Source: Nocardioides pinisoli
GTDB taxonomy: Bacteria; Actinomycetota; Actinomycetes; Propionibacteriales; Nocardioidaceae
Assembly (NCBI RefSeq): GCF_024199985.1
Contig: NZ_JANARS010000004.1
Coordinates: forward strand, 186,001-250,000
Reading direction: 5' to 3'
DNA length: 64,000 nucleotides
Below the pieces are notes generated by a model, which was not told the origin of the DNA, made no database searches, and was given only the letters and a program-made list of their open reading frames with translations. Of this stretch, positions 1-9,058 are shown piece by piece. The position numbers and the translations under genes were made by a program. Each line of letters starts with the position of its first letter. The stretch's first letter is position 1.

Positions 1-538
1 GGACCGAGCGACGCTCGTGGCCGATGCCGAAGTCGGGCTTGAGGAACGGGTTGGCCAGCTGGTGCTGGAGGACCGACTGCGGCACCACCCGGCGCTCGCC
101 GAGACCGGGGCCGGCCTCGTCGTCGGGCTTCGGCTCCTCCGGGGCGACCTCCACGCCGGCCTTGCGCAGCATCTCCAGGCGCAGGTCGCGGGCGCTGTCG
201 GTGACGACGGACTCCTCGGAGAGGAGCCCGAAGAGGGAGGGGTCGCGGGTGGCGGTCTTGGCGAGGATCGTCGCGATGCCGTCGAGGCGCTTGAGCTCGT
301 CGGCCTTCTGGGCGTCGGTGAGCTCGGCCGAGGCGCGTACGTCGGTGCGGTGCTCGCGGACCAGCAACGCGACGACCTGGAAGCGCACCCGCTGGCCGGG
401 AGCGAGCGGACCGCGCTGCACCGCCGACTCGAGCTCGCGCACGGCTCGCGCCAGGACGGGGACGATGCCCTCGTTGTCCTTGTGGCGGGCGTGCGCAGGG
501 GTGCGGCGGTTGCCGCGTTGACGCTGGCGCTGGGCCAA
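1..538 (-). CDS. SNF2/DEAD-DEAH-type helicase, N-terminal part (runs off window)
   Basis: These are the first 179 residues of a protein that continues beyond the left edge. The TTG start is chosen because GGGAGGA lies four bases upstream. The visible part is hydrophilic and mostly helical, with a phrase (VRFQVVALLVREHRTDVRAS, then ELKRLDGIATILAKTA) that I recall from the N-terminal extension of actinobacterial SNF2-like helicases. The segment near the edge (VVPQSVLQHQLANPFLKPDF) normally precedes the helicase core in those proteins. No Walker motif is inside the window, so the helicase call rests on family memory. A possible -10 element TACAGT lies about 160 bases upstream. Confidence 0.6.
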   Translation of the reverse strand, partial: MAQRQRQRGNRRTPAHARHKDNEGIVPVLARAVRELESAVQRGPLAPGQRVRFQVVALLVREHRTDVRASAELTDAQKADELKRLDGIATILAKTATRDPSLFGLLSEESVVTDSARDLRLEMLRKAGVEVAPEEPKPDDEAGPGLGERRVVPQSVLQHQLANPFLKPDFGIGHERRSV

Positions 539-737
539 GGTGTCCTCCCGGACTCGGGTACGCGTCGTGGGACAGGCGAGCCCGTGCGGCTCTGCCTGCA
601 CGCCACGGCGTGGAGGTGTGGAGCGGGCGCCAGGTGCGCGGTGTCCGGCGGATCGGGGGTGATCACAGCGGCACGGCGTCTGGAACGCTGCCACCACTGT
701 AGCCCCCGCCGGCCGGTTGCCGGTAACCAACCGCGCG

Positions 738-2045
738 TCAGCGTGCCGCGCGGTGGTCGACGATCCGGCGCATCTTGCCCACCGACCGCTCGATGGAGGC
801 CACGTCGACGACGTCGACCCCGACGCTCACGCCGATGGACGCCTTGATCCGGTGCGCGAGCTCGGCCTGCGCGGCGTCGGCCTCGGCGTCGGTGGTGGCG
901 TCGCGCCGCTCGACGCGGACCGTCAGGGTGTCGAGGTGGCCGGTGCGGTCGAGGTGGCACTGGAAGTGCGGCGACAGGGCCGGGATGCCGAGCACGATCT
1001 CCTCGATCTGCGTCGGGAACAGGTTGACCCCACGCAGGATGATCATGTCGTCGGTGCGACCGGTGATCTTCTCCATCCGCCGCATGCTCCGCGCGGTCCC
1101 GGGCAGCAGCCGGGTCAGGTCACGGGTGCGGTAGCGGAGCACGGGCATCGCCTGCTTCGTCAGCGTCGTGAGGACCAGCTCGCCCTCCTCGCCGTCAGGC
1201 AGCACCTCGCCGGTCACCGGGTCGATGACCTCGGGGTAGAAGTGGTCCTCCCAGACGTGCAGGCCGTCCTTGGTCTCCACGCACTCGCTCGCCACCCCGG
1301 GGCCGATCACCTCGGACAGCCCGTAGATGTCCACCGCGTGCATGTCGGTGCGCTCCTCCATCTCGCGACGCATGTCGTTGGTCCACGGCTCCGCGCCGAA
1401 GATGCCGACCTTGAGCGACGTCGAGCGCGGGTCGACGCCCTGCGCCTCGAGCTCGTCGAGGATCGAGAGCATGTAGGACGGGGTGACCATGATGACGTCG
1501 GGCTCGAAGTCGAGGATCAGCTGGACCTGGCGCTGGGTCATGCCCCCGGACACGGGCACGACCGTGCAGCCAAGGCGCTCGGCGCCGGCGTGCGCGCCCA
1601 GCCCGCCGGTGAAGAGCCCGTAGCCGTAGGCGTTGTGCAGCACCATCCCCCGCCGCCCACCCGCGGCCCGGATCGACCGCGCCACGACGTCGGCCCACAT
1701 GTCGAGGTCGTCGCGGGTGTAGCCCACCACGGTCGGCTTGCCGGTGGTGCCGCTCGAGGCGTGGAGGCGTACGACGTCCTCGCGGGGCACCGCGAACATG
1801 CCGAACGGGTAGTTGTCGCGCAGCGTCGCCTTGGTGGTGAAGGGCAGCCGCGCCAGGTCCTCCAGCGACCGTACGCCGTCCGGGCCGACGCCGGCCTCGT
1901 CGAGGGCCCGGCGGTAGTGCGCGACGTGGTCGTAGGCGTGGCGCACCGACCACTGGAGCCGCTCGAGCTGCAGCGCGCGCAGCTCCTCGACCGGTGCGGT
2001 CTCGATCGGCTCGAGGTCGCCGGGCTGGGGAGTCAGGTCGAGCAC
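738..2045 (-). CDS. paaK: phenylacetate-CoA ligase
   Basis: This enzyme activates phenylacetate to phenylacetyl-CoA with ATP, the entry step of aerobic phenylacetate degradation. The AMP-binding P-loop SSGTTGKPTVVGYTRDD and the later YGLSEVIGPGVASEC segment are typical of the PaaK subfamily of adenylate-forming enzymes. I chose the GTG at 2045 because GGAGGA lies seven bases upstream and the resulting 435 residues match the usual PaaK length. The longer frame from ATG 2090 would leave two bases before the divergent regulator. The other paa genes are a few kilobases away on the same strand, so this copy is probably transcribed separately. Confidence 0.93.
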   Translation of the reverse strand: MLDLTPQPGDLEPIETAPVEELRALQLERLQWSVRHAYDHVAHYRRALDEAGVGPDGVRSLEDLARLPFTTKATLRDNYPFGMFAVPREDVVRLHASSGTTGKPTVVGYTRDDLDMWADVVARSIRAAGGRRGMVLHNAYGYGLFTGGLGAHAGAERLGCTVVPVSGGMTQRQVQLILDFEPDVIMVTPSYMLSILDELEAQGVDPRSTSLKVGIFGAEPWTNDMRREMEERTDMHAVDIYGLSEVIGPGVASECVETKDGLHVWEDHFYPEVIDPVTGEVLPDGEEGELVLTTLTKQAMPVLRYRTRDLTRLLPGTARSMRRMEKITGRTDDMIILRGVNLFPTQIEEIVLGIPALSPHFQCHLDRTGHLDTLTVRVERRDATTDAEADAAQAELAHRIKASIGVSVGVDVVDVASIERSVGKMRRIVDHRAAR

Positions 2046-2080
2046 GGTGTGGTCCTCCGGTCGCGCGTGGTGGGTCGTGA

Positions 2081-2088
2081 GAACGTTC
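2081..2088. promoter_or_regulatory. short palindrome between paaK and TetR gene
   Basis: GAACGTTC is a perfect 8-base palindrome in the 47 bases between the chosen paaK start and the regulator start. It is a candidate autoregulatory site of the adjacent TetR protein. This is inferred from position only. Confidence 0.3.
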
Positions 2089-2092
2089 ATCC

Positions 2093-2689
2093 ATGTCAGA
2101 GCCCGTACGACGGGGCCGGCCCGGCCACGACCAGCAGAGCGTGCTGCGCGTCGCGATCGAGCTCTTCAACCGGCAAGGCTACGACGCCACCAGCATGGGC
2201 GACCTGGCTCGCGAGCTGGGGCTGACGAAGTCCGCGATCTACCACCACGTGCCGAGCAAGGAGCACCTGCTCGAGCGCGCCCTGGACGAGGCGCTCGACG
2301 AGCTCGCGGCCGCGCTCGACACCGTGCAGGCCGACGCGTCCCGCACCCCGGAGGAGCGGCTGCGGGCCGCCGTGCGCAGCAGCGTGGTCGTGCTCGCCGA
2401 GCACCTGCCGGCCGTCACCCTGCTGCTGCGCGTGCGCGGCAACACGCCGGCCGAGCAGCACGCCCTGGCGCGTCGGCGCGAGATCGACCACCGGCTCGCG
2501 GAGATGGTGCGCGAGGCCGCCGACACGGGCGCGATCCGCGCCGACGTCGACCCGCTCCTCGCCAGCCGACTGGTCTTCGGGATGGTCAACTCGATGACCG
2601 AGTGGCTGCGCGACGGCAGCGACGGCGCCGCGCTCGCCGACACGGTCACCTCGCTCGCCTTCGACGGCCTCGTGCGCCACCGCGCCTGA
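2093..2689 (+). CDS. TetR family transcriptional regulator (possible PaaR)
   Basis: This is a 198-residue TetR-type repressor. The N-terminal helix-turn-helix is clear (ALELFNRQGYDATSMGDLAR-like segment followed by GLTKSAIYHHVPSKEHLLE), and the rest is a helical ligand-binding domain ending in EWLRDGSDG. It is divergent from paaK and close to the paa operon. Phenylacetyl-CoA-responsive TetR repressors (PaaR) control such clusters in other Gram-positive and Thermus species, so a PaaR role is likely but inferred. The start ATG has no obvious ribosome site. Confidence 0.8.
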   Translation: MSEPVRRGRPGHDQQSVLRVAIELFNRQGYDATSMGDLARELGLTKSAIYHHVPSKEHLLERALDEALDELAAALDTVQADASRTPEERLRAAVRSSVVVLAEHLPAVTLLLRVRGNTPAEQHALARRREIDHRLAEMVREAADTGAIRADVDPLLASRLVFGMVNSMTEWLRDGSDGAALADTVTSLAFDGLVRHRA

Positions 2690-2696
2690 CGCCGGC

Positions 2697-3602
2697 TCAG
2701 GGCTCGAGGCACGCCGGGGTGGAGTCGCCGGGCCCGTCGGGGTCCAGCGTGCCCCCAGCCGCGTCGCGCAGCACGACGCGGTCGACGGTCGGCAGCTGCT
2801 TCAGCGTGGGCAGCACCTCGCCCGCGATGCTCACCGTCGCACCCCCGCTGCCGCACCGGCCGGTGAGCCGCAGGTCGGCCACGCCGTCGGAGACCGTGAG
2901 GTCGTCGTAGCCCGTGGCGCCGGAGCGCAGCAGCCGCAGACCTCGTGCCCGCTCCCCCGGCAGCGGGCCGGCGAAGATCCGGTCCATCAGGCCGGTGGCC
3001 GGCGTGCCCGGCACGACCGGGCGCCGCACGGCGACGAAGAACGGCTCCCGGTTGTCGACGAACCTGTCGCGGTGGAAGAACCACACCTTGCGCTGCACGG
3101 TGGCGAAGCGGGCGCCGACCTCGACGACCACCCGGGGCGGCGCCTGCAGGGTCGTGACCCGCACGGGCGTCCGCCTCGCCAGCCCGAGCCCGTACGTCGT
3201 CACCGCCTCGAAGTCACCGGAGCGGACGGCGGTCATCACGTTGGGCAGGCGGAAGGCGACGCGGCGCGGTGCCGCGGTCGACGCCCCGTCGTCGGTGTGG
3301 GCCTGGGCGCGCTCGAACCGCACCCGCAGCAGCGCCTGCCCGGCGACGTGCACGCGGCGACCGGACCCGTCGGCGTACAGCCGGTCGACGTAGCCGACCT
3401 GCCGCGTCTGCGGCAGCCCGCCCCGGAACTCGAACACCACGCGGTCGGCACCGTCGCGGTGGGCCGCCCGCACAGCGACCAGGACCGGCGTCGTCGGCGC
3501 GGTGACGGACGTCGCGGGCGCGGTCCCGCCGCTCGGCGCGGCGATCAGGGCCGGAGCGAGGACCAGCGCCAGCAGGGGCGACACCAACCGCGAGACCTTC
3601 AC
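2697..3602 (-). CDS. secreted AMIN-like and GerMN domain protein
   Basis: This 301-residue exported protein has an N-terminal signal peptide (KVSRLVSPLLALVLAPALIAAPSG). An AMIN-like beta domain covers about residues 40-170, with repeated RVVFEFRGGLP and RVVVEVG strands. A GerMN domain follows to the C-terminus, with DRIFAGPLPGERARGLRLL and a VSIAGEVLPTLKQLPTVDRV strand. This pair is common in actinobacterial envelope proteins of unknown function. It sits between the paaK regulator and the acyltransferase relic and has no visible tie to phenylacetate metabolism. Confidence 0.7.
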   Translation of the reverse strand: MKVSRLVSPLLALVLAPALIAAPSGGTAPATSVTAPTTPVLVAVRAAHRDGADRVVFEFRGGLPQTRQVGYVDRLYADGSGRRVHVAGQALLRVRFERAQAHTDDGASTAAPRRVAFRLPNVMTAVRSGDFEAVTTYGLGLARRTPVRVTTLQAPPRVVVEVGARFATVQRKVWFFHRDRFVDNREPFFVAVRRPVVPGTPATGLMDRIFAGPLPGERARGLRLLRSGATGYDDLTVSDGVADLRLTGRCGSGGATVSIAGEVLPTLKQLPTVDRVVLRDAAGGTLDPDGPGDSTPACLEP

Positions 3603-3735
3603 GACCCACCCTCCGACGCTCGTCGACCTGCTCCGACGCTAGGGCTCCGGCACCGTCGCGCCAAGGGGCCTCCGGCACGGCCGCACGGGCCTTCGGGCCC
3701 TGCCGTCCCGGTGCGACGTCGCACCAGCATGAGGG

Positions 3736-4571
3736 ATGCGGACCGCCCGCCTGCTCTACCTCGACAACCTCAAGGTCGTCCTGATCGGGCGGTGCTGGTC
3801 TACGCGGTCGAGCACCCGTTCGGCGGCGCGACGGGCACCTTCTGGCAGGAGTACCTCGGCGCCGAGAAGCAGATCGACACCGGGCCGCTCTGGTTCGTCG
3901 GCGTGCTGCTGCTCTACTCGCTCGCGTACGCCGCGCGGCGGCTGCGCGGCGCCGAGCGTCGACGGCTGCCCGCCCCCACGGTCCGGACGCTGGTCGTGAG
4001 CGCCGTCGTCGTCGCGCCGCTGTCGTTCGCGATCCGGCTGGCCTACCCCTATGGCGGCGAGGCCGGGTTCACCGACCTCAACCTGTGGCAGTGGCCGGCC
4101 TGCATCGCCGTCTTCGTGCTGGGCATCCCGGCGGCACGGCACGACTGGGTGCACGAGGTGCCGCCCCATCTGGTGCGCCTGAGCCGACTGCTCACCTGGG
4201 CCGGGGTCGTCGCGATGACCGCGCTGCTCTACGTCACCGGGTCGAGGGACGTCGTCGACGACATGCTCGGCGGGTGGAGCCCGTACGCCGCCGCCTTCGC
4301 CTGCATCGAGGCGGTCCTCGTCGTCTTCGGCCCCGTGTGGCTGCTCGACCTCGCCCGCCGCCGCCTGGAGGTGCACCTGCCCTGGGGCGACCAGCTCGGT
4401 CGCAGCGCCTACGGCGCCTTCATGCTCCAGGCCGTGTTCCTGCTGGGGCTGGCCGTGGCGCTGCGCCCGGTGCCTGTCGCGGTCCTCGTCGCCGTCGGCG
4501 CCGTGACGGCCTCCTTCGGCGCCGCCTGGCTGCTGATCGACAAGGTGCCGGGAGTGGCGAAGGTCCTGTGA
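3736..4571 (+). pseudogene. acyltransferase-3-like membrane protein, internally deleted and frameshifted
   Basis: Translation from ATG 3736 gives the family's N-terminal signature RLLYLDNLKVVLI, then loses frame at about 3790. The next frame continues as AVLVYAVEHPFGGATGTFWQ, IDTGPLWFVGVLLLYSLAYA and several membrane helices to 4571. In intact family members, roughly 70-80 residues lie between these two blocks (several membrane helices), so this is an internal deletion with a frame change, not a single-base error. No protein with the family fold can be made. It ends ten bases from the convergent paaI stop. Confidence 0.65.
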
Positions 4572-4580
4572 GACGTCGGA

Positions 4581-4988
4581 TCAGCGGAGCGAGCGGCTCC
4601 TGCCCCTGAACTCCGCGACCACGGTGTCACCGGCCCGCACCGTGACGTCGTAGAGGCCTGACCGGCCCCGCAGGACGACCTCGCGGGCGCTCGCCTCGAG
4701 CACCTGACCGAGCCGGGCCGGCTCGAGGAAGTCGACCGAGAAGCCCGCGGCGACCGTCACCGGCCCGTGCGAGTTGCACGCGAGCGCGAAGGCCGAGTCG
4801 GCCAGGCTGGCGATCAGGCCGCCGTGGCACAGGTCGTGGCCGTTGACCATGTCGTCGCGGACGACCATCGAGACGCGGGCCTCGCCGGGACCGACGTGCA
4901 GCACCTCCATGCCGAGCATCGCGCTCGCCGCGTCGTCGTCCCACATCCGGCGGGCGGCACCCTGCGCCTGCTGCTGCGGGTCAGGCAT
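4581..4988 (-). CDS. paaI: hydroxyphenylacetyl-CoA thioesterase PaaI
   Basis: This 135-residue hotdog-fold thioesterase releases CoA from stalled hydroxylated phenylacetyl-CoA intermediates and so prevents CoA trapping. The diagnostic segment NGHDLCHGGLIASLADSAFA contains the HGG motif and the acidic residue used by PaaI enzymes. Its start overlaps the paaE stop by eight bases, which indicates translational coupling at the distal end of the paaABCDE operon. Confidence 0.92.
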   Translation of the reverse strand: MPDPQQQAQGAARRMWDDDAASAMLGMEVLHVGPGEARVSMVVRDDMVNGHDLCHGGLIASLADSAFALACNSHGPVTVAAGFSVDFLEPARLGQVLEASAREVVLRGRSGLYDVTVRAGDTVVAEFRGRSRSLR

Positions 4989-6042
4989 CGAAGTCGACGG
5001 TGACGGCGTCGCTGACGGGGTAGGTCTGGCAGGTCAGCACGAACTGCTGCTCGACCTCCTCGGGCTCGAGGGCGTAGTTGCGCACCATCTCGACCTCGCC
5101 CGCGACCACCTTCGCGCGGCAGGTGCCGCACACGCCTCCCTTGCAGGCGAAGGGCAGGTCGCTGCGCACGGCCTGGGCGGAGTCGAGCACCGTCGCGTCG
5201 CGCGGCACCGGCGCGGTCGTCGTACGTCCGTCGAGCACGACCGTGACGTCGCTGGTGACCCCCTCGACGACCCGGTCGGCGTGGCGCAGCTCCGGCGGCG
5301 GCTCGTCGACGTAGAAGAGCTCGAAGTGCACCTTCTCCTTCGGCACGCCGAGCTCGGCGAGCACGGTGCGCGCGTCCTCGATGAGGCCGTGCGGACCGCA
5401 GAGCCAGACGTGGTCGACCGAGGGCAGGTGCACCTTCAGCGGCAGCAGGCGGCGGAGGCGCTCGGCGTCGAGGCGCCCGGAGAAGAGCTCGACGTCGCGT
5501 GGCTCGCGGGAGAGCACGTGCACGAGGTCGAAGCGGGGGCCGTGGAGGTTCTTGAGGTCGCTCAGCTCCTCGGCGAACATCACCGAGGTGGTCTCGCGGT
5601 TGCCGTAGAGCATCGTGACGGTGCTGGCCGGGTTGGCGAGCACGGACGCCGCGATCGAGATCATCGGCGTGATGCCGGAGCCGGCGGCGATGCACACGTG
5701 CCGCCCCGGGCTGGCCGGGTCGGCACGGAAGCTGCCGGTCGGCGGCGCGACCTCGACGGGCTCCCCCGGGCCGACCTCGTGGATCAGCCACGACGAGAAC
5801 ATCCCGCCGGGGATCTCGCGCACCCCGATGCGCGGCGCGGCACCGGCCGGCGCGCAGATGGAGTAGGAGCGGCGGTGCTCGACGCCGTCGACGACCCGGC
5901 GCAGGGTCAGCGACTCCCCGGGCTCGAAGGCGAACAGCTCGCGCAGGTCGTCGGGCACGTCGAAGGTCACCGCGGCCGAGTCGTCGGTCAGCGGCTCGAC
6001 GTCGCGCACCGTGAGCCGGTGGAAGGTGGGGCTGGCGGCCAC
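4981..6042 (-). CDS. paaE: 1,2-phenylacetyl-CoA epoxidase, reductase subunit
   Basis: PaaE passes electrons from NAD(P)H to the PaaABC oxygenase. The 353 residues contain an FAD-binding barrel with RRSYSICAPAG (about residue 60), an NAD-binding half with CIAAGSGITPMISIA, and a C-terminal plant-type 2Fe-2S ferredoxin domain with CKGGVCGTCRAKV and a later LTCQTYP cysteine. The start is three bases after the paaD stop. Domain order and length match the family. Confidence 0.95.
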   Translation of the reverse strand: MAASPTFHRLTVRDVEPLTDDSAAVTFDVPDDLRELFAFEPGESLTLRRVVDGVEHRRSYSICAPAGAAPRIGVREIPGGMFSSWLIHEVGPGEPVEVAPPTGSFRADPASPGRHVCIAAGSGITPMISIAASVLANPASTVTMLYGNRETTSVMFAEELSDLKNLHGPRFDLVHVLSREPRDVELFSGRLDAERLRRLLPLKVHLPSVDHVWLCGPHGLIEDARTVLAELGVPKEKVHFELFYVDEPPPELRHADRVVEGVTSDVTVVLDGRTTTAPVPRDATVLDSAQAVRSDLPFACKGGVCGTCRAKVVAGEVEMVRNYALEPEEVEQQFVLTCQTYPVSDAVTVDFDA

Positions 6043-6045
6043 GTC

Positions 6046-6549
6046 TCAGATCTCCTTCACGTGGTCGAACGGCTCGAGGCAGGCGGTGCAGCGGTACTGC
6101 GCCTTGCAGGCCGTCGAGCCGAACTCCGAGACCAGCTCGGTGGCGGGCGAGTCGCACTGCGGGCAGCGGACCTGGCGGGCGGTGGGCAGGAGGGTGAGCG
6201 GGATCGGCCCGGAGGTCGACGGCGCCGGGCCGGGCGGGGAGATCCCGGCCGCGGCCAGTGCGGCGCGGCCCTCGGGCGTGATCCAGTCGGTCGTCCACGC
6301 CGGGTCGAGGCTGACGCGCACCTCGACGCGGTCGAAGCCGGCGCCCTGCAGCTCGCGCACCAGGTCGTCGCGCATCGCCGCCATCGCCGGGCAGCCGGAG
6401 TAGGTCGGGGTGATGTCGACGACGACGTGGGAGTCGCCGACCACGTCGACGTCGCGGAGCACGCCGAGGTCGGCCAGCGTGAGCATGGGGAGCTCGGGGT
6501 CGGTGACGCGCTCGGCCACGCGACGCGCGCGCTCCGTCGTACGACTCAT
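6046..6549 (-). CDS. paaD: 1,2-phenylacetyl-CoA epoxidase subunit PaaD
   Basis: PaaD is a MIP18/DUF59-type maturation factor needed for an active epoxidase, probably for iron-sulfur or metal assembly. The DUF59 core is visible (TDPELPMLTLADLGVLRDV, then TYSGCPAMAAMRDDL). A C-terminal metal-binding part has CPQC, an isolated cysteine and CTAC. I chose ATG 6549 (167 residues). An in-frame GTG at 6570 is possible and would leave only a one-base gap to the paaC stop. Confidence 0.9.
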   Translation of the reverse strand: MSRTTERARRVAERVTDPELPMLTLADLGVLRDVDVVGDSHVVVDITPTYSGCPAMAAMRDDLVRELQGAGFDRVEVRVSLDPAWTTDWITPEGRAALAAAGISPPGPAPSTSGPIPLTLLPTARQVRCPQCDSPATELVSEFGSTACKAQYRCTACLEPFDHVKEI

Positions 6550-6563
6550 CAGCCTCACTCCAC

Positions 6564-7502
6564 TCACCACTGGCCCATCGGGTGGGCGCGGGCCACGGAC
6601 TGCATCTCGGCCAGCATCAGGCTCAACGGCTCGCCGTGCATCCCGTCACGGCCCGTGCGGCCCAGCACCCCGGCCCGGCGGGGCGCCTCGGGGCGCGGCA
6701 CGTCGGCCGCCGCGAGCACCTGGTCGAGCACGCCCTCGGCGGCCTCGCGCACCGAGGCCGGGTCGACGCCGACGCCGGCTCCGGCCGCGGCGGCCTCGAC
6801 CGCGTGGGTGTCGAAGAGCTCGGGCCACAGCGGCCACAGCGCGTCGAGCGCGGCCACCAGCCGGCGGCGCGACTCGTCGGTGCCCTGCGCGAGCGTGACG
6901 AACCACCGCGCCGAGTAGTCGCGGTGGTAGGCCAGCTCCTTCACGCCCTTGGCCGCGACGGCGGCCAGCACGTGGTCGCGGCTCGAGCGCAGCCGCTCGA
7001 ACGTCGCCAGCCGCCACACCGAGAACAGCAGCACCCGCACGACCGCCTCGGCGAAGTCGCCGTTGACGAGCTCGGCGAGGCGCACGTTTCGGAAGTCGTG
7101 GGCGTCACGGAAGAAAGCGAGCGCGTCCTCCGGCGGCGCCGGCGAGCCCTCGGGCAGCGCCGGGACGACCGACGCGTCGGCCTTCGCCGCGCGGGCGAGC
7201 AGCAGCCGCGCCTGGCCGAGCAGGTCGAGCGCGATGTTGGACAGCGCGATGTCGTCCTCGAGGTCGGGCGCGTTGCTGGTCCACTCCGAGATCCGGTGCG
7301 ACATCACGAGCGCGTCGTCGCCCAGCATCAGGGCGTACGCCGCCAGCACGGGCGCGTCGACGCCGTCGGGGATGGACGTGTCGACCCCAGCGAGGGGGTC
7401 CTCGAAGTCGGTGCCGAAGGCCCAGTGCGCGTCGTTGACGAGGAGGCCGGAGTAGGCGCTGTCGTGCTCGTCCTCGGGAGTGGTGTGGATGTGCTCGTTC
7501 AT
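6564..7502 (-). CDS. paaC: 1,2-phenylacetyl-CoA epoxidase, structural subunit PaaC
   Basis: PaaC is the non-catalytic ferritin-like partner of PaaA in the epoxidase. The 312 residues contain the family phrases ALMLGDDALVMSHRISEWTS, DIALSNIALDLLGQARLLL and ELAYHRDYSARWFVTLAQGT. The ATG at 7502 fits the domain start, although the frame stays open further upstream. The N-terminus carries about 40 extra residues before the core. A 94-base gap separates it from paaB, the largest gap in the operon. Confidence 0.93.
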   Translation of the reverse strand: MNEHIHTTPEDEHDSAYSGLLVNDAHWAFGTDFEDPLAGVDTSIPDGVDAPVLAAYALMLGDDALVMSHRISEWTSNAPDLEDDIALSNIALDLLGQARLLLARAAKADASVVPALPEGSPAPPEDALAFFRDAHDFRNVRLAELVNGDFAEAVVRVLLFSVWRLATFERLRSSRDHVLAAVAAKGVKELAYHRDYSARWFVTLAQGTDESRRRLVAALDALWPLWPELFDTHAVEAAAAGAGVGVDPASVREAAEGVLDQVLAAADVPRPEAPRRAGVLGRTGRDGMHGEPLSLMLAEMQSVARAHPMGQW

Positions 7503-7596
7503 CAGCCTTGTTCGCTCGACCTTCTGAGGAGTCGGGGTCCCCGCGGCGTTGTCCTGGAGGAGCGCAGCGGGGGAAGAAGAACGTCGTGGGGTGACA

Positions 7597-7977
7597 TCAC
7601 ATGTGAGGGACGTTGTCGGGGATGTCGTAGAAGGTCGGGTGGCGGTAGACCTTGTCGCCGCTCGGGGCGAACATCGGGTCCTTCTCGTCGGGGCTCGACG
7701 CGGTGATGGCGTCGGCGCGCACCACCCAGATGCTGACGCCCTCGTTGCGGCGGGTGTAGACGTCGCGTGCGTGGAGCAGGGCCATCCGGTCGTCGGCCGC
7801 GTGGAGCGAGCCGACGTGCACGTGGTTGAGCCCGCGCTTGCCGCGCACGAAGACCTCGTAGAGCGGCCACTCCGGCTCGGGGGCGGGCACACCCTCCCCC
7901 GTCGGGACTCCCTGCAGCGGGACGGCGCCGTGCCCGCCCTCGGCGGACAGCTCGCCGCCGGTCGGCTGGTCGGTCAT
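7597..7977 (-). CDS. paaB: 1,2-phenylacetyl-CoA epoxidase subunit PaaB
   Basis: This small subunit bridges the epoxidase heterodimers. The 126 residues include the conserved core [20 protein letters not shown] and [17 protein letters not shown], and the end [15 protein letters not shown]. About 35 extra Gly/Pro-rich residues precede the core. The start codon overlaps the paaA stop by four bases (ATGA). Confidence 0.94.
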   Translation of the reverse strand: MTDQPTGGELSAEGGHGAVPLQGVPTGEGVPAPEPEWPLYEVFVRGKRGLNHVHVGSLHAADDRMALLHARDVYTRRNEGVSIWVVRADAITASSPDEKDPMFAPSGDKVYRHPTFYDIPDNVPHM

Positions 7978-8927
7978 GCGGTGACGCTCCTCTGCTTGGC
8001 GGCGTAGGCCGTCGCGGCCTCGCGCACCCAGGCGCCCTCCTCGTGGGCGCGACGGCGGTGGGCCATCCGCTGGGCGTTGCAGGGGCCGTTGCCCTTCACG
8101 CCCTGCATGAACTCCTCCCAGTCGGGCTGGCCGAAGTCGTGGTGACCGCGCTCGTCGTTCCACTTCAGATCGGGGTCGGGCAGCGTGACGCCGAGCGCCT
8201 CGGCCTGCGGCACGGACATGTCGACGAACTTCTGGCGCAGCTCGTCGTTGGTGTGCCGCTTGATGCCCCACGCCATCGACTGGGCGGTGTTGGGCGAGGC
8301 GTCGTCGGGCGGGCCGAACATCATCAGCGCGGGCCACCAGAAGCGGTCGACCGACTCCTGCACCATCGCGCGCTGCTCGTCGGTGCCGCGCATCATCGTC
8401 GCGAGCAGCTCGTAGCCCTGGCGCTGGTGGAAGGACTCCTCCTTGCAGACGCGGATCATGGCGCGGCCGTAGGGCCCGTAGGAGGTGCGGCACAGCGGCA
8501 CCTGGTTGCAGATGGCGGCGCCGTCCACGAGCCAGCCGATCGTCCCGACGTCGGCGTAGGACAGCGTCGGGTAGTTGAAGATCGAGGAGTACTTCTGCTT
8601 GCCCGCGATCAGCAGCTCGGTGAGCTCGAGGCGGGAGACGCCGAGGGTCTCGGCCGCGGAGTAGAGGTAGAGCCCGTGACCGGCCTCGTCCTGCACCTTG
8701 GCGAGCAGGATCGCCTTGCGTCGCAGGCTGGGGGCGCGGGTGATCCAGCTGCCCTCGGGCTGCATGCCGATGATCTCGCTGTGGGCGTGCTGGGCGATCT
8801 GGCGCACGAGGGTCTTGCGATAGCCCTCCGGCATCCAGTCGCGCGGCTCGATCCGCTCGTTGCGCGCGATCGTCGCCTCGAAGCCGGCCTCGAGGTCGGG
8901 GGCGGGTGGCGTCTGCGTGAGTGTCAT
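7974..8927 (-). CDS. paaA: 1,2-phenylacetyl-CoA epoxidase, catalytic subunit
   Basis: PaaA is the diiron oxygenase that epoxidises the ring of phenylacetyl-CoA. The 317 residues contain both carboxylate-histidine iron-binding motifs, [13 protein letters not shown] and [11 protein letters not shown], and the PaaA phrase [20 protein letters not shown]. The ATG at 8927 has GGAGGA close upstream. It is the first gene of a leftward operon paaA-B-C-D-E-I and faces paaZ across a 131-base control region. Confidence 0.96.
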   Translation of the reverse strand: MTLTQTPPAPDLEAGFEATIARNERIEPRDWMPEGYRKTLVRQIAQHAHSEIIGMQPEGSWITRAPSLRRKAILLAKVQDEAGHGLYLYSAAETLGVSRLELTELLIAGKQKYSSIFNYPTLSYADVGTIGWLVDGAAICNQVPLCRTSYGPYGRAMIRVCKEESFHQRQGYELLATMMRGTDEQRAMVQESVDRFWWPALMMFGPPDDASPNTAQSMAWGIKRHTNDELRQKFVDMSVPQAEALGVTLPDPDLKWNDERGHHDFGQPDWEEFMQGVKGNGPCNAQRMAHRRRAHEEGAWVREAATAYAAKQRSVTA

Positions 8928-8962
8928 GCGTCCTCCGACGTGGGTCTGCGACCACTGGTGTC

Positions 8963-8986
8963 GACCGATTTACTGACCGATCGGTC
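8963..8986. promoter_or_regulatory. palindromic operator in the paaA-paaZ control region
   Basis: GACCGATCGGTC at 8975-8986 is a perfect 12-base palindrome, and a further half site GACCGAT lies at 8963-8969. The flanking ACTGACCG matches one half of the PaaR consensus I recall from Corynebacterium. The region is AT-richer than its surroundings and must hold both promoters. It is the best candidate site for the TetR protein encoded at 2093. Confidence 0.6.
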
Positions 8987-9058
8987 TGCTATTAGTGTGT
9001 CACCCGTCACCCCGGGCGCGCAAACACCGCCGCCCCCACCGCCGTCGAGGGAGAGCTC

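Noticed and set aside
4774..6918. 714-residue plus-strand frame over the paa genes
   Set aside because: It is antisense to paaC, paaD, paaE and paaI.
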